DNA from: Oceanospirillum sp048270425
GTDB taxonomy: Bacteria; Pseudomonadota; Gammaproteobacteria; Pseudomonadales; Halomonadaceae
Direction of reading: 5' to 3'
Assembly (NCBI GenBank): GCA_048270425.1
Contig: JBLWSY010000001.1
Location: 248,001 to 312,000 of the forward strand
Length of the DNA stretch: 64,000 nucleotides
Part shown: piece by piece, positions 6,766 to 14,979 of the stretch
Layout of the letters: each line of letters begins with the position of its first letter
Position numbering within the stretch: the first letter of the stretch is position 1
The notes under the pieces: generated by a model
Seen by the model: the letters and a program-made list of their open reading frames with translations, nothing else
The model's database searches: none
Told to the model about the DNA's origin: nothing
Made by a program: the position numbers and the translations under genes

Positions 6766-8814
6766 TCAGATATTGGTTGGTGCTTGGTTGGAGCGAGTGA
6801 TCAGAACGTTACGACCTTTTTCTTTACCGGTTTTTACCCGTTCTTCTACGACGTGCAAGAATTGCTTACTGTTTAGTTCGGTTGGTGAAAACTCCTGGGT
6901 TTCTACTATGCCGATGGTGACCGTTGCAAAGAAACTGTGATTGCCGGTATCAAACCTGTGGTGGGCGATATGGTTTCTGATTCGGTCGCAGGCTATCTGG
7001 GTTTCTTCAAGGCTGGTATTGGGTAAAAGAACAGCAAAGTTTTTACCCGCGTAGCGTGCGATCAGATCCATCGGTCTGACTTGTTGCTGAATGATATCGG
7101 ACAGCGTTTCGATCACATAATCACCGGTATGCTCTCCATATTCTGTGTTGATTACTTCCATGCGATCAATATCAACCAATGCGACAGAGAAGTTGCCTTC
7201 ACCAAATTTTACCCGTTGCATAAAGGCGCTGAGTCGACTCATAAAATAGCGACGGTTCAGCACCCCTGTCATCGCATCTGTGATGGTGAGCTGTTCAACC
7301 TGATGTCGGGTTTTCTGGCTTTCAGTGATATCCAATAAGATGCCGTGACTGATATTGACGCTGCCGTCGTCCATGTACTCAAGTACCTCGCCGCGACATT
7401 GAACCCAGCAAGTCTGACTTTCGTTATCCACCAGCTCGGCTTCCAGTTCAAAACGGTCTTTCTGTCGGCGGATATCATCGCTGAAGCAGGAAAAAAAGTG
7501 GCGAACGGACAAAAGGGATTCATCCGCCTGAATTTCCTGAAGGCTGAATAGGCGGGACTCGTGTTGGCCGCCAAGAATTACAGCGCTTTGCTCGTCCAGA
7601 TAGAGCGCGTTATTGCCCCGATCCCAGCGCCAATAACCCATAGTGCCACCCCAGAGCATCAGTGCTTCCTTCTTATTCAGTTCTTCCTTTTCACTCAATA
7701 GTTTCTGATTTTGCCTGACCTGATCCTGCAGGCGTCGATTGAAGGCAAACAACAATAAAGCCATGACGAGTGCACAAAGAATAATTGCAGTAATAATCTG
7801 AAGGCGTGCATTCTCAAGATAAGGCTTATCGTCTTCCGGAGACCAGGTAAAACCTTCAAGGGTGTAATCCGGTTGTAGCAGGCCCAAAGAAACAAAGGTG
7901 TTAGCCATATGTCGCCAGCGGCTGATATTCATATGCCCCAGTTCGACCAGATCTGGCAGAACCAGCTTTTGCATCTCGTTATGTTCAAACTCCAGGTGCT
8001 TACGACTGTGAGCAAAAGGAAAGTCACTGTATTTTTCCAGAATAATATCGATCACTTCACTGGGGCGGTCAAAGGCGTAACGCCAGCCCCTGAGGGTTGC
8101 CCGATAGAAGGCTTTGGCAACCTCTGGCTTTTGTTCCAGTACCTGCTCCCGGGTGAAGAGTGTATCGCCGTAGAAGTCGATACCATAGGAGCGCGGCAGA
8201 ATCAGGCGGTACGGAATATTCTGCTGTTCCAGGTAGAAAGGTTGGTTGGTTACAAATACAGAAACGGCGCTGACACTTTTGTTCATCAGCTTTTGCATTG
8301 AAAAGGAGGAGGGCACCTGCTCATATTGTCGGGCGGTAATCCCTTCCGCCTGAAGCATGGCATGGGTCTCTGCATCACTGCTCAGATTCCCCATTTCAAG
8401 ACGTCGGCCAATAAAGTCATGTGGCGTATAGATACCGTTATCGCCCAGAGTGACCATGCCAGAGGCTGAGTGCTGAAAAATCACTCCCATGGCCACCACA
8501 GGCTGCCCACTGGTGCGTGCAAGCAGAAGTTCAGAACCTGTGACGCCAAAATCAGCGTTACCATTAAGAACCTCTGCTATTGCCGTTTGGCTTGGGCCGC
8601 CGGGTCGGATTTCAACCTCAAGACCTTCGTGCGCATAAAAGCCCTTTTCTTTAGCGGCGTAAAAACCGGCAAACTCAAATTGGTGGGTCCAGGGGAGCTG
8701 CAACACAACTTTGTCAGCGGCTAAAGCCTGATTCTGGTCCATAAGAACAGGAGACAAAACAGAAACAAGACCAAGAAAGAGGGAGAGTGCGGTTGAACCT
8801 ACGGCGCGATACAT
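6766..8814 (-). CDS. NMT1/THI5-like binding protein fused to PAS and degenerate GGDEF domains
   Basis: 682 residues. Signal peptide (about 1-32, ends near ALAAD); an ABC-type NMT1/THI5 substrate-binding domain about 33-320 (QLPWTHQFEFAGFYAAKEKG and RPGGPSQTAIAEVLNG are typical for thiamine-precursor or riboflavin-type binders); a transmembrane helix about 335-357 (IITAIILCALVMALLLFAF); a PAS/PAC-like region about 380-510; and a GGDEF fold about 520-675. The GGDEF signature reads AGKNF (context RYAGKNFAVLLP), so the catalytic Gly and Glu are missing and diguanylate cyclase activity is unlikely. Probably a periplasmic small-molecule sensor acting through PAS/GGDEF as a receptor or partner domain. 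Monocistronic. Confidence 0.92.
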   Translation of the reverse strand: MYRAVGSTALSLFLGLVSVLSPVLMDQNQALAADKVVLQLPWTHQFEFAGFYAAKEKGFYAHEGLEVEIRPGGPSQTAIAEVLNGNADFGVTGSELLLARTSGQPVVAMGVIFQHSASGMVTLGDNGIYTPHDFIGRRLEMGNLSSDAETHAMLQAEGITARQYEQVPSSFSMQKLMNKSVSAVSVFVTNQPFYLEQQNIPYRLILPRSYGIDFYGDTLFTREQVLEQKPEVAKAFYRATLRGWRYAFDRPSEVIDIILEKYSDFPFAHSRKHLEFEHNEMQKLVLPDLVELGHMNISRWRHMANTFVSLGLLQPDYTLEGFTWSPEDDKPYLENARLQIITAIILCALVMALLLFAFNRRLQDQVRQNQKLLSEKEELNKKEALMLWGGTMGYWRWDRGNNALYLDEQSAVILGGQHESRLFSLQEIQADESLLSVRHFFSCFSDDIRRQKDRFELEAELVDNESQTCWVQCRGEVLEYMDDGSVNISHGILLDITESQKTRHQVEQLTITDAMTGVLNRRYFMSRLSAFMQRVKFGEGNFSVALVDIDRMEVINTEYGEHTGDYVIETLSDIIQQQVRPMDLIARYAGKNFAVLLPNTSLEETQIACDRIRNHIAHHRFDTGNHSFFATVTIGIVETQEFSPTELNSKQFLHVVEERVKTGKEKGRNVLITRSNQAPTNI

Positions 8815-9046
8815 GCGATTTAAATCCTTTAACGAACCTGATAGTGGATTTCAGGCCTTTCAAGCAGAGGCAGATTGTTTAGCAATATAGCAGATAAAAA
8901 ACACCAAATATAACCTGAGGTTAGCTGATTGTTTTTTTCTTTCAGAGGGCGTTTTGATGCGGGCTATAAATTTGACGATTTCTTAGAAGTATCAGAGTTT
9001 CCGGCGCGTGCAATCCACGGTAACAAACCCATGAGAAAAGAGGCGA

Positions 9047-9075
9047 CCGTTAACGTTTTTTTGAGCCGTTAACGG
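9047..9075 (-). terminator. Hairpin downstream of the MscS gene
   Basis: CCGTTAACG (9047-9055) and CGTTAACGG (9067-9075) form a perfect 9-base stem around an 11-base loop, starting 11 bases past the MscS stop on the minus strand. The T run lies in the loop rather than after the stem, so it may be a processing or weak termination structure. Confidence 0.4.
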
Positions 9076-9085
9076 CCGTTTTCAA

Positions 9086-10309
9086 CTATTGCGAATCACT
9101 TTCTATCGGCGATGATGCTGCTTCTTTCGGGCGGTTGGATTGCATCGGTTGAGTGCTTTCTCCGGTCAGAGCCTGACGATTAAAGCTATGTTCATCCGGA
9201 TTATCTTTAGCCAGATGTATCGTTGATGTTGGAAAGGCGCATTCAGCTCCTTTGGATAGTACGATATCCAGCACTTTCAGCATCACATCTTCTTTGATCT
9301 GATGGTAGGTGACCCAGTCTGTTGTTTTGGTAAAACAGTACACAAAGAAATCCAATGATGAATTGGCAAACTGGTTGAAGTTAACGATCAGTGTCTGATC
9401 AAGGTCGATTTCAGGGTGCGAGCGAAGCATATAACGGACTTCTTCTGTGATCTCCCGCATCTTGTCGGCATCATCATAGCGGATACCAATCGTTTCATAG
9501 ATACGACGATTCTGCATGCGCGATGGGTTTTCTACCGCAATGGAGGAGAAACTGGCATTGGGTACATAAAGCGGGCGCTTATCAAAGGTCCGGATAACGG
9601 TCTGACGCCAGCCGATACGCTCAACCACGCCTTCAATATTTCGGTCGGGCGATCGAATCCAGTCACCTTCAGAGAAAGGGCGATCCATGTAAATGGTGAG
9701 ACCACCGAAGAAGTTTGCCAGCATATCTTTTGCGGCAAAACCCACCGCCATGCCGCCAATACCGCCGAAGGCGAGTACACCGGACACACTGAAGCCCAGT
9801 GTTTGCAGAGCCACAAGGCCCGAGGTGATAAAGACCGAAAGCCGAAGCAGCTTAGCAACGGCATCAAGCGTTGTTCGGTCATAAGGTTTGCCTTCACGGG
9901 CTTTTGCTTCAATCAGATTATGTTCTGCGCGCTTAATCAGGCGGGTCATTGCCATGGCGATCATTGCGATAACAAGAACATCCCGGATAGCCGGTACGGC
10001 ATCAAAAATGGTACTTCCGGTTTCTTCCCCGATGATTCTGCAGCTGAAGCTGATACCCAGCACCCAAAGAACCAGAGTAAGCGGTCTTTGAATGGCGTAG
10101 ATAAAGGCTTCATCCCATGGAGTGCGTGTTTGATTGGCAACGTCATGCAGTTTTCGCAGCAAGCGCACCTGGATAATATTGAGCAGACCCGTTGCCATCA
10201 GAACAACAAAAATCTGGATCACCCAGGTTTCTGCATTTAGAACCTGGCTGGCCTGATTGATCAATTCGGTTTCAAGGAAATCCTGTTGGGGTGTCGCATC
10301 CTGATTCAT
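9086..10309 (-). CDS. Mechanosensitive ion channel, MscS family
   Basis: 407 residues. About four to five transmembrane helices in the first 200 residues, with the pore helix containing the small-residue-rich stretch AFGGIGGMAVGFAAKDMLAN that packs the MscS pore, followed directly by FFGGLTIYMDRPFSEGDWI, the start of the conserved beta domain, and a mixed C-terminal domain. It opens under membrane tension to release osmolytes. The size and N-terminal helices resemble the YbdG/YnaI-like group more than canonical 286-residue MscS. The extreme C-terminus (about 375-407) is hydrophilic and non-conserved. Apparently monocistronic. Confidence 0.95.
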   Translation of the reverse strand: MNQDATPQQDFLETELINQASQVLNAETWVIQIFVVLMATGLLNIIQVRLLRKLHDVANQTRTPWDEAFIYAIQRPLTLVLWVLGISFSCRIIGEETGSTIFDAVPAIRDVLVIAMIAMAMTRLIKRAEHNLIEAKAREGKPYDRTTLDAVAKLLRLSVFITSGLVALQTLGFSVSGVLAFGGIGGMAVGFAAKDMLANFFGGLTIYMDRPFSEGDWIRSPDRNIEGVVERIGWRQTVIRTFDKRPLYVPNASFSSIAVENPSRMQNRRIYETIGIRYDDADKMREITEEVRYMLRSHPEIDLDQTLIVNFNQFANSSLDFFVYCFTKTTDWVTYHQIKEDVMLKVLDIVLSKGAECAFPTSTIHLAKDNPDEHSFNRQALTGESTQPMQSNRPKEAASSPIESDSQ

Positions 10310-10393
10310 GATCTGACCTAAGAGAATAATAAGTGCTGTTACAGAAAATACGACCCGGGGTTAAATAGCTCCCCGAGCCGATGGCGCTAATAA

Positions 10394-10459
10394 AACCACA
10401 GCATTGACCGTGGGGTAAAGGCGCAAATAGAACCACAGCATTGACCATGGGGTAAAGGC
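10394..10459. repeat. Pair of 29-bp direct repeats with internal stems
   Basis: Two nearly identical 29-base units at 10394-10422 and 10431-10459 differ at one position and have a 37-base period. Each starts AACCACAGCATTGACC and ends TGGGGTAAAGGC and contains CCAC...GTGG (CCAT...ATGG-like in copy 2) able to form a small stem. They lie between the EAL gene end and the MscS gene start, on the 3' side of the EAL gene. Function unknown; possible transcript-end structure or duplicated regulatory element. Confidence 0.75.
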
Positions 10460-10497
10460 AGAAACGTCAGGAGGCGGATCCCTGCTTTGGGAAGGGG

Positions 10498-11232
10498 TTA
10501 TAGGCTCTCTGACCGGAAAAGAGGGCGATAATGAAAGCCCTGAACGTAATCAACACCAAGGTATCGGGCAAACATCAGATCGTTTTCATTCTCAACGCCT
10601 TCCAGGATGAGTTTTTTTCCGCTGGCTCGGGCAAAATGGCAGAGAGCGTGCAGTAGTTGTTCATAATGTTGTTTTCTCTGGTTTTTGATCCAGGAACGAT
10701 CCAGTTTCAGGTAATCGACTTCTAACAGGATATCGAACGAGAGCATACTGTTTGGCGCGCCAATGTCATCCAGTGCGATTTTCAGGCCGTGATCCCGATA
10801 GGCCTTACCCATACCGCTGCTGTAGGCGGCATCATTAGCATCGGTATTTTCGATGATTTCAACGACCAGATGACTTTTGCCTTTCAGCAACTCCAGAAGC
10901 GGGTTGCGTTCATCATTGCCAAAAAGAGCAAAGGCGTGGGGATCGATGTTCAGAAAAAGGTTATTTCCGGCCGGTGCCGCGGTCAGTTGAAGCCATTTCA
11001 TCTGATATTCCACGTTAAAAAGGCTTAGTTCATCTGCGTGAAGGGCTTCAAAAATCAGATCCGGACGTATGGCATCGCCATCCTCATTATAGAATCGGGC
11101 CAGTCCTTCCCAGGCCATAATGTCACCGGACTTCAGGTCGATGATAGGTTGGTACTCAGCTCCAAAGCGACGATTCTGGATTATGTCGTACAGGGTAAAG
11201 TTGTCGATTCCAGAGAAAAATTCCTTGATCAT
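10498..11232 (-). CDS. Stand-alone EAL domain c-di-GMP phosphodiesterase
   Basis: 244 residues, almost entirely an EAL domain with no sensor region. The signature reads E42-G-L (AWEGLARF), and the other metal and catalytic motifs appear intact: LNIDPHAF, VVEIIENTD, ALDDIGA with DYLKLDR, LEGVEN and YVQGFHYRPL. It is therefore predicted to hydrolyse c-di-GMP to pGpG. Cytosolic, since no membrane segment or signal peptide is present. A perfect 7-1-7 Fur box begins 20 bases upstream of the start codon, suggesting repression by Fur-Fe(II). It is divergent from an EamA transporter gene. Confidence 0.93.
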   Translation of the reverse strand: MIKEFFSGIDNFTLYDIIQNRRFGAEYQPIIDLKSGDIMAWEGLARFYNEDGDAIRPDLIFEALHADELSLFNVEYQMKWLQLTAAPAGNNLFLNIDPHAFALFGNDERNPLLELLKGKSHLVVEIIENTDANDAAYSSGMGKAYRDHGLKIALDDIGAPNSMLSFDILLEVDYLKLDRSWIKNQRKQHYEQLLHALCHFARASGKKLILEGVENENDLMFARYLGVDYVQGFHYRPLFRSESL

Positions 11233-11251
11233 TAGATGCTTACCTAGTTTA

Positions 11252-11271
11252 TGATAATTATTATCATTATC
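11252..11271. promoter_or_regulatory. Fur box
   Basis: TGATAATTATTATCA at 11252-11266 is a perfect 7-1-7 Fur inverted repeat, and GATAATTATTATCATTATC at 11253-11271 matches 17 of 19 positions of the classical consensus. It is 20 bases upstream of the EAL gene start and 152 bases upstream of the EamA gene. This is the clearest regulatory site in the window. Confidence 0.85.
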
Positions 11272-11298
11272 TTGTTCGGTGTGTGCGCTGTCAATTGT

Positions 11299-11313
11299 TG
11301 AGATTTATTCTCA
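11299..11313. promoter_or_regulatory. Imperfect second Fur-like site
   Basis: TGAGATTTATTCTCA matches about 11 of 14 fixed positions of the 7-1-7 Fur motif and is itself nearly symmetric (TGAGA...TCTCA). Together with the perfect box 40 bases away it could form an extended Fur-binding region controlling the divergent EAL and EamA genes. Confidence 0.4.
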
Positions 11314-11422
11314 TTGGCTGTTGTAAACTCTGTTTGTTTTTCTTGGTTGACCGGTACCGATTGGTTAGAATGCGCCGTCTGCCCTGAAAGGGTTGAATTA
11401 ACTTCTAAAAAGGGATGAAGCT

Positions 11423-12304
11423 GTGCGCTATCTGGTTTTTGTTACCCTGCTCTGGGCGGTATCCTTCAGTCTGATAGGCGTCTATCTGGCAGGAAAGGTA
11501 GACAGTTACTTTGCTGTTCTGACCCGTATTGTGTTGGCAGGCCTGATCTTCTTACCGTTCACCCGTTGGAAAGGGCTTCCGGGCTCTCTGAAGGGTGGCA
11601 TCGTATTGGTTGGCAGTCTGCAGTTTGGCATTACTTATGTTTGCCTGTATCAGTCATTCCTCTACCTAACCGTGCCGGAAGTCCTGCTATTCACTATTTT
11701 CACGCCGCTGTACGTGACACTTATAGATGATGCTCTTAACAAACGTTTTTCTGTTGCGCCTCTGGTTGCAACGGCAATTGCTGTAATCGGGGCTGGTGTG
11801 ATCCGTTATCAGGATCTGAGCGATGACTTTATTACCGGCTTTCTGTTGCTGCAGGTGGCGAATATCGCTTTTGCCGCCGGTCAGGTGGGGTATGCTAACC
11901 TGATCAAACGTCATCCGGTTGATCTGCCTGCGTGGCGTTTCTTTGGTTACTTCTTCCTGGGGGCGCTACTGGTGGTTCTGCCGTCCTTCCTGGTGCTGGG
12001 TAACCCGGAAAAACTGCCTGCAACTACCCTGCAGTGGGGCGTTTTGACGTGGTTGGGGCTGGTTGCTTCCGGTCTTGGTTTCTATCTGTGGAACAAGGGG
12101 GCTTGTCTTGTTGATGCAGGAACGCTTGGGATCATGAATAACGCACTGGTTCCTGCGGGGTTGGTGGTGAATATTCTGATCTGGAACCGGGATGTCGACC
12201 TGACACGCCTGGCTATCGGCGGGGCGATCATTGTCTTCTCACTTTGGGTTAACGCCCGTTGGAACAAGTGGTTCCACTTTGATGATAAAACCGTAAGAGT
12301 ATAG
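11423..12304 (+). CDS. EamA/DMT family transporter
   Basis: 293 residues with about ten hydrophobic segments in two EamA repeats, the drug/metabolite transporter fold. Substrate cannot be told; family members export or import amino acids, metabolites or drugs at the inner membrane. The GTG start follows AAAGGGATGAAGCT. The second repeat contains GLVASGLGFYLWNKG and a C-terminal basic tail. A rho-independent terminator follows immediately. Divergent from the EAL gene across a region with a Fur box, so iron may influence it. Confidence 0.93.
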   Translation: MRYLVFVTLLWAVSFSLIGVYLAGKVDSYFAVLTRIVLAGLIFLPFTRWKGLPGSLKGGIVLVGSLQFGITYVCLYQSFLYLTVPEVLLFTIFTPLYVTLIDDALNKRFSVAPLVATAIAVIGAGVIRYQDLSDDFITGFLLLQVANIAFAAGQVGYANLIKRHPVDLPAWRFFGYFFLGALLVVLPSFLVLGNPEKLPATTLQWGVLTWLGLVASGLGFYLWNKGACLVDAGTLGIMNNALVPAGLVVNILIWNRDVDLTRLAIGGAIIVFSLWVNARWNKWFHFDDKTVRV

Positions 12305-12315
12305 GTTCTGTGGTT

Positions 12316-12342
12316 TAAAAAGGCTCCTCCGGAGCCTTTTTT
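12316..12342 (+). terminator. Rho-independent terminator of the EamA gene
   Basis: GGCTCC and GGAGCC form a stem with a TCC loop, preceded by an A run and followed by six T residues. It starts about a dozen bases after the EamA stop codon. Confidence 0.85.
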
Positions 12343-12449
12343 GTTGCTTTCGAAACATGCTTAAGGATAGCTTTTATATTCGCTCAATTTTAAGTTTGTT
12401 CTTATAAATTAGTGAGTTACCTGCGTCTTTTTGCCACGTGTAATTGCGC

Positions 12450-12466
12450 TCAAATGCGACATTTGA
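12450..12466. promoter_or_regulatory. Perfect inverted repeat upstream of the PepSY gene
   Basis: TCAAATG-CGA-CATTTGA is a perfect 7-base dyad with a 3-base spacer, 66 bases upstream of the preferred PepSY start codon. It does not match Fur; it looks like an operator for an unidentified dimeric regulator. This also argues that the region is leader, not coding. Confidence 0.45.
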
Positions 12467-12531
12467 CCGCGCATCCCAGCCTGCACTCTCTGATAGATTT
12501 TCCCCATCTTAAATTTGATGTGGAAGATCAG

Positions 12532-13953
12532 ATGAACACACTCTCAAACATTCCTGTGACGGATAACGCTGCCGGTTCTTCAGAACTAAAAGGAAAATAT
12601 AACCGCCTTTGGCGTTGGCATTTGCTGGCAGGTCTATATGTTATCCCTTTTATGCTGATGCTGAGTATCACCGGCATCATCATGATGCTTTACAAGCCTG
12701 TGATCGAGCCTCTGGTCTATCCCGAGCTGGTAACGCTTGAGTCCAGGGAATCTGTTAACGAGCCGCAAAAGACGGCTTCGATAAGCTGGCAGCAGCAGGT
12801 TGATCTGGTGTCACAGGCTTATCCGGACGGGGTAGTTCGTCAGCTACTGATTCCATCCCATAATGCTGAGCCGGTGCGCTTTCTGGTGAAACAAGACGGT
12901 GTAAACCTTGAGGTATTTCTTGACCCCTATAAGGGAAAGATACTGGGCGCGATCAATAAAGATGCGACTCTTTATGCCCTGGCCGATGATATTCACGGAA
13001 GTCTGTTACTAGGTGCATTTGGTGATGGCTTGATTGAGTTGTCTGCGGCCTTAACGCTCATACTGTTAGTGACGGGCTTGCTGATGTGGTGGGCGCGACG
13101 GAAACGTCAGCCGGGTTATCTGATGAAACCTGAGTCCGGATTAAAAGGGCGGGCATCATGGCGGGAGTGGCATACCTTTTCTGGTTTTTACCTGACAGGG
13201 GTGCTTGCTTTGTTTGTGGTTTCCGGTTTGTCATGGACAGGGATCTGGGGGGCAAAGATGGTTCAGACATGGAACAGCTTTCCTGCCGGCGTTTTCTCAG
13301 GGATACCACTATCCGATCAGACTCACGGGTCGCTGAATCCGGGGGTTGAGGAGCAGATTCCATGGAATCTGGAGCTGACTCCGCTACCTGAATCCGGTTC
13401 AATGGCGGGTGAAACCGGTATTCCGGATGGGATGCCGGTAAATGCCGATAGTGTCATCCGTTACGCCTTGGACAATGGCATGACACGGTTCAGGCTTAAT
13501 TTACCGAGTAAGCCGGAAGATGTTTATACCGCCATTGCAGCCACTATGAGCGGTGATATCACAGATCCTCTGGCCGATCGTGTACTACACCTGGATCAGT
13601 ACACCGGCAAGGTTCTGAGTGATGTGGGTTATGAGCAGTACAGTTTGCTGGCTAAGGCGATGGCGTGGGGTATTCCACTGCACATGGGGCGTTGGGGTTC
13701 GGCCAATCTGATAATCAACTTGCTGCTGTGTCTGGGAATTATCGGTTTATCTGTCGCAGGTCTTGTGATGTGGTGGAAGCGAAAGCCCGCTAATCGGCGC
13801 TTCTTTTTAGGCGCACCTGCATCAAAATACAGCGCTGGTGGTTTGATCTGGATTCCATTGTTGTGCGGGTTATTTGTACCTTTATTAGGTGTCACTTTAA
13901 TGGGGTTCTGGCTGATGACAAAAATGATCAGACAACCCGCTAACCGGCCCTGA
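12532..13953 (+). CDS. PepSY-associated transmembrane protein (siderophore/iron reductase type)
   Basis: 473 residues from the ATG at 12532; an upstream in-frame GTG (12412) would add 40 residues without family character, and the ATG has GGAAGA before it. The N-terminus NRLWRWHLLAGLYVIPFMLM is the first helix of the PepSY_TM family, with further membrane segments near the middle (LILLVTGLLMWWARRKRQ) and C-terminus (GLVMWWKRKPANRRF) and PepSY-like domains between. Histidines in HLLAG, DDIHGSLL, WHTFSGFYL and PLHMGRWG could bind haem. Relatives include FsrB-like ferrisiderophore reductases and PiuB. Role in iron or siderophore handling is inferred from family. Confidence 0.9.
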   Translation: MNTLSNIPVTDNAAGSSELKGKYNRLWRWHLLAGLYVIPFMLMLSITGIIMMLYKPVIEPLVYPELVTLESRESVNEPQKTASISWQQQVDLVSQAYPDGVVRQLLIPSHNAEPVRFLVKQDGVNLEVFLDPYKGKILGAINKDATLYALADDIHGSLLLGAFGDGLIELSAALTLILLVTGLLMWWARRKRQPGYLMKPESGLKGRASWREWHTFSGFYLTGVLALFVVSGLSWTGIWGAKMVQTWNSFPAGVFSGIPLSDQTHGSLNPGVEEQIPWNLELTPLPESGSMAGETGIPDGMPVNADSVIRYALDNGMTRFRLNLPSKPEDVYTAIAATMSGDITDPLADRVLHLDQYTGKVLSDVGYEQYSLLAKAMAWGIPLHMGRWGSANLIINLLLCLGIIGLSVAGLVMWWKRKPANRRFFLGAPASKYSAGGLIWIPLLCGLFVPLLGVTLMGFWLMTKMIRQPANRP

Positions 13954-14053
13954 GTTGTACATTCTAAACAGCATGTATCATGTTGTTTTAAGTAGCACTT
14001 TCTCAAAGCCTGGATAGGTTTTTGCTCAAAAGCCGGGTCGATTTCTGGCCGGG

Positions 14054-14863
14054 TTACCGCAAATAGACTCTGAGTAACCGGGTCAGCTCTCCCGAACGTT
14101 GCAGCTCTGTGATTCGGCGATTCAGAAAGTGGTGCAACTGTGCACTGTTTTCCGTTGCCCGGCTGACCAGCATCCGAAAGTCGTCCGGTTCTATGCCCGG
14201 CACCGGTGTATGCTGCCAGATGTCCGTCATCAGTGTTTGACCGGTCAGGGCGAAACCCTGCAGTACCTCATATCGCCCCAGCAGCAGATCACACCGGCCA
14301 GCTTCTGTTTTATGGAATAACTGACTAAAGGTACGGCTGGTCGTCTCAATATTCTCGGTGGGTAATCCAAAACTGTGATAGCTATAACCTCTCAGACCAC
14401 AAACTTTGTAGTCTTGAGTGATCTCTGAAGGAGCGATATTCAGGCCACCCGGAAAGCGGGATTTCAGATAGATATAACTGGGGGTGACGTAATAGTAAGG
14501 CGTTGACATGTGATACAAAATAGCGCGCTCTTCATTACCGGATGCGCTCAGCGCCACGTGCATCTGACCATCTTTCACCATCTCAAGGCAGCGACGCCAG
14601 GGCAGCATATGAACCTTATACTGCTGTTCAGAGGCCTCAAATATGCGTGCCAGAACATCAATATCATAGCCTTTTACAGTTTTTCCCTCTTCATAGGTGT
14701 ACGGCGGCCAGCCTGCCTGATCACCGCAAAAAAGGATGGGATTGTCTCTTACTGCGTGAGTTGTTGATAGAGCGTCAGTGGCGGGCGCTGAAACAGAAGC
14801 CGAACTCAGTGGTGACACCATAAAGAGGAACGCAGATAAAAGACAAATGGGGATTCTCATCAT
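14054..14863 (-). CDS. Periplasmic solute-binding protein, SBP_bac_3 family
   Basis: 269 residues using the ATG at 14863, which has GGAAGAG five bases upstream and starts directly at a signal peptide (MMRIPICLLSAFLFMV...SSASV); a longer frame from 14911 would put 16 extra residues before it. The mature part begins with FCGDQAGWPPYTYEEGKTVK and GYDIDVLARIFEA, the amino-acid-binding (family 3) pattern. No ABC permease or ATPase is adjacent, so it may be an orphan binding protein or a receptor for small molecules. Nearest neighbours are the PepSY gene (convergent) and nadE. Confidence 0.88.
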   Translation of the reverse strand: MMRIPICLLSAFLFMVSPLSSASVSAPATDALSTTHAVRDNPILFCGDQAGWPPYTYEEGKTVKGYDIDVLARIFEASEQQYKVHMLPWRRCLEMVKDGQMHVALSASGNEERAILYHMSTPYYYVTPSYIYLKSRFPGGLNIAPSEITQDYKVCGLRGYSYHSFGLPTENIETTSRTFSQLFHKTEAGRCDLLLGRYEVLQGFALTGQTLMTDIWQHTPVPGIEPDDFRMLVSRATENSAQLHHFLNRRITELQRSGELTRLLRVYLR

Positions 14864-14941
14864 AGATGCTCTTCCTTTAAACAAGGCTGCGATTGGTGTT
14901 CTCTTTATCAAGTTATAAGTGAGATATGACCATTCAGCAAG

Positions 14942-14970
14942 AAGATCACCCTGAGGCGGCGGGTGATCTT
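14942..14970. terminator. Hairpin between the SBP gene and nadE
   Basis: AAGATCACCC (14942-14951) pairs perfectly with GGGTGATCTT (14961-14970). It lies 10 bases beyond the nadE stop on the minus strand and probably ends the nadE transcript; the trailing T tract (CTTCTTG) is weak. Confidence 0.6.
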
Positions 14971-14979
14971 TGCTTAAGC

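Noticed and set aside
9416..10240. Plus-strand frame of about 274 codons opposite the MscS gene
   Set aside because: Shadow of the MscS coding strand, with composition typical of antisense frames and no ribosome binding site or family.
12412..12531. N-terminal extension of the PepSY protein from GTG at 12412
   Set aside because: No family similarity in the first 40 residues, better ribosome binding site at 12532, and a perfect operator-like dyad lies in the stretch.
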